Assembly (NCBI GenBank): GCA_913055135.1
Contig: CAJXJV010000044.1
Location: 1 to 8,849 of the forward strand
Reading direction: 5' to 3'
DNA length: 8,849 nt
From: an uncultured Desulfurobacterium sp.
GTDB lineage: Bacteria; Aquificota; Aquificia; Desulfurobacteriales; Desulfurobacteriaceae
Made by a program: the position numbers and the translations under genes. The notes below the pieces were generated by a model. The model searched no databases, was not told the origin of the DNA, and worked only from the letters and a program-made list of their open reading frames with translations. Every line of letters begins with the position of its first letter. The stretch's first letter is position 1. This document shows, in pieces, positions 7,578-8,849 of this stretch.

Positions 7578-7585
7578 GGGTAAAG
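7559..7585. terminator. Small palindrome over both stop codons at the convergent junction
   Basis: CCCTC (7567-7571) pairs with GAGGG (7576-7580) around a 4-base loop, and CTTTA (7559-7563) pairs with TAAAG (7581-7585) after a 3-base bulge. The hairpin contains the TGA of the ExbB-like gene (7575-7577) and the stop of the minus-strand aminopeptidase (7570-7572). Its position suggests a bidirectional end-of-transcript structure, but there is no T-tract on either side, so an intrinsic terminator is only a possibility. Confidence 0.3.
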
Positions 7586-8541
7586 CATAGCAACTTTCCA
7601 TCTTCCATAATCTTAACTTTTTCCTTTCCAATTTTCAGCGTAATTGTCGGTTTATCTATCAGAAGATCTATATGCACGTTTGCTCTTATTTCTCCACCAA
7701 AAGCGCTGTTGTCTCCAATTGCTATATGACAGGTTCCAAGGATTTTTTCAGCCTCGAGTATGTTGTCAAACCTTTCTGCTTTTTCGTTTGTTCCGATTCC
7801 AAACTCTGCAATGTTGTCTGCGTTCTTCTCATGGTGGATTAAATCTGTCAGGAATTTTGAGAACTCTTTTTCACCCTTTACTTCTATAACCTTTCCGTTT
7901 TCAACGAATATCTTTACTGGTTCGCCCAGTTTTCTTGTAGGTGCATATTTTGTTACAAAGACTCCTTCAGCTGTTTCTTCAACCGGTGCAATAAATGCTT
8001 CTCCTGCTGGTAAGTTTCCAAAATCTCCGAGTGTACAGAGTTTTCCTGTATCTGCCAGTCCTTCTCTCCCTTCAAGAGAAAATCTTATGTCTGTTCCAAG
8101 CGGACATGTAATGTGGGCTTCTGTTGCATCTGTTAGGAGGTTGGCAAGAACTTTTGAACGTTTTTCAACCAGATTCCAGTCTGCCTGCATTGAAGTGTAG
8201 AACATGAATGGTTCAAACAGAGGCATACTTGCAAATCTCATTGAGAGGAATTTTGTGCAGAGCTTCCTGAAAAGCGTGTGGCTTAGAGAATGCTCGTTCA
8301 CGGCAACGACCACTGATGGCAAATCAAGGGGAGAAGTTGTTTCAAGAAGAATTTCTTTTATCTCTTCTTCATCGCTTTGAGTTAATTCTTTTCTCTGTAT
8401 TCTTTCAAAAAGTCCCTTTGATTTTAGCTCCTCAACGAATTCAGAACTAAAGGTTCCTCTCCAGACAATCTCTGGTGGTTCAAGACCGTGCCTTCCCGTT
8501 GGTGGATATGTCAGATGAATAACAGAATTTGAAAAATTCAC
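7570..8541 (-). CDS. M29-like (aminopeptidase T/AmpS) metallopeptidase; 5' end unresolved
   Basis: The product resembles M29-type leucyl aminopeptidases, two-metal cytoplasmic enzymes that remove N-terminal residues. Numbering from GTG 8541, putative metal ligands are E181 ([13 protein letters not shown]), E246 (IAEFGIGTN), H272 ([10 protein letters not shown]), H290 and D292 (NVHID). [12 protein letters not shown] (15-26) and EHSLSHT (83-89) are further family-like segments. This form has 323 residues, shorter than I would expect. The same frame continues upstream of 8541 without a stop to 8661, and codons at about 8613-8545 read [20 protein letters not shown], which resembles the VLIxxD N-terminal strand of the family. 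No ATG, GTG or TTG occurs in that extension, and GTG 8541 has no clear ribosome binding site. The true start is therefore probably upstream and non-canonical, or a frameshift is present. The 3' end overlaps the ExbB-like gene by 8 bases. Confidence 0.8.
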   Translation of the reverse strand: MNFSNSVIHLTYPPTGRHGLEPPEIVWRGTFSSEFVEELKSKGLFERIQRKELTQSDEEEIKEILLETTSPLDLPSVVVAVNEHSLSHTLFRKLCTKFLSMRFASMPLFEPFMFYTSMQADWNLVEKRSKVLANLLTDATEAHITCPLGTDIRFSLEGREGLADTGKLCTLGDFGNLPAGEAFIAPVEETAEGVFVTKYAPTRKLGEPVKIFVENGKVIEVKGEKEFSKFLTDLIHHEKNADNIAEFGIGTNEKAERFDNILEAEKILGTCHIAIGDNSAFGGEIRANVHIDLLIDKPTITLKIGKEKVKIMEDGKLLCFTLI

Positions 8542-8570
8542 TCCGAGGGAAAAGAAGAGTTCCCCAATTC

Positions 8571-8628
8571 TTTCTTTGTAAATATCTGAAAGGATTAAAA
8601 CTTTGTCTTCTTCAGATGTACAAAGAAA
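8571..8628 (+). promoter_or_regulatory. Long imperfect palindrome over the rnc start codon
   Basis: TTTCTTTGTA (8571-8580) pairs perfectly with TACAAAGAAA (8619-8628). Inside it, ATCTGAA (8584-8590) pairs perfectly with TTCAGAT (8611-8617). The two stems are separated by 3 bases on one side and 1 on the other, with a 20-base apical loop. The proposed rnc start codon (8616-8618) sits in the 3' arm. The structure is AU-rich, but 17 pairs is far more than expected by chance in so short a span. Possible roles are an RNA stem in the rnc leader or a DNA operator between divergent genes. Confidence 0.5.
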
Positions 8629-8849
8629 TAGATAATCTAAGCATAGAGGAAAGGGCCAAAATTATTATCATAGACAAAATAGGGGAATATAATTTTGAAG
8701 AGTTTGAAAAAAACGCGGGCTTGAAATTTAATGATAAAACTCTGCTGAAAACCGCCTTTGCTCACAGATCATTTATAAATGAAAATAGAGGAGTTGTCCC
8801 TGAGCACAATGAAAGACTTGAGTTTTTGGGAGATGCGGTTTTGGAACTT
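8616..8849 (+). CDS. rnc: Ribonuclease III, N-terminal 78 residues (runs off the window)
   Basis: RNase III cleaves double-stranded RNA, including rRNA precursors. The visible part contains [24 protein letters not shown] (about 30-53) and the signature [15 protein letters not shown] (64-78), in which E66, E69 and D73 match E. coli E38, E41 and D45 at the Mg-binding active site. The rest of the catalytic domain and the dsRNA-binding domain lie beyond the window. ATG 8616 is the only plausible canonical start: no other ATG, GTG or TTG occurs in frame before the conserved domain, and the nearest upstream TTG (8529) would add a segment that does not look coding. No Shine-Dalgarno precedes ATG 8616, and the codon lies within a palindrome and head to head over the aminopeptidase frame. 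Identity is firm; the start is uncertain. Confidence 0.92.
   Translation, partial: MYKEIDNLSIEERAKIIIIDKIGEYNFEEFEKNAGLKFNDKTLLKTAFAHRSFINENRGVVPEHNERLEFLGDAVLEL

Noticed and set aside
7760..8200. Plus-strand open frame (146 residues) opposite the aminopeptidase
   Set aside because: It is Ser/Phe/Pro-rich antisense of a conserved minus-strand gene, with no family resemblance.

Overview
The window is a dense, moderately AT-rich stretch of bacterial chromosome. Arginine is coded mostly by AGA/AGG, proteins are rich in Lys/Glu, ribosome binding sites are purine-rich, and neighbouring genes often overlap by a few bases. This style, plus NikR, a TrmI-type tRNA m1A58 methyltransferase and compact proteins, suggests a thermophilic bacterium of the Aquificota type (for example Desulfurobacteriaceae). 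That placement is inferred from style and gene content, not proven. No mobile elements, CRISPR arrays, tRNA or rRNA genes were seen.

Layout, plus strand: the end of a fumarylacetoacetate-hydrolase-family gene (1-219), argS (216-1856), a membrane-anchored SPOR-domain protein (1856-2497), a TatD nuclease/radical SAM fusion (2499-3887) and nikR (3875-4282). These five genes touch or overlap and look like one transcription unit. A 56-base gap (4283-4338) holds a plausible promoter and a 12-bp inverted repeat whose right arm is the Shine-Dalgarno of the next gene. A second tight run follows: yebC (4339-5082), a secreted MltD-like lytic transglycosylase (5075-6178), trmI (6165-6956) and an ExbB/TolQ-type proton-channel subunit (6957-7577). 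On the minus strand an M29-like aminopeptidase (7570 to at least 8541) meets the ExbB-like gene tail to tail with an 8-base overlap. Its 5' end runs head to head into rnc (8616 to the window end, partial).

Functionally the window mixes translation and RNA genes (argS, yebC, trmI, rnc), cell-envelope genes (SPOR protein, lytic transglycosylase, ExbB-like subunit), a nickel-responsive regulator and a nuclease/radical SAM fusion. It looks like ordinary core chromosome, not a genomic island. The parts worth a second look are mainly non-coding or architectural: the hairpin that would mask the yebC ribosome binding site; a terminator-like hairpin inside the signal-peptide codons of the lytic transglycosylase; a long imperfect palindrome over the rnc start codon; the unresolved head-to-head overlap of the aminopeptidase with rnc; and the TatD-radical SAM fusion.
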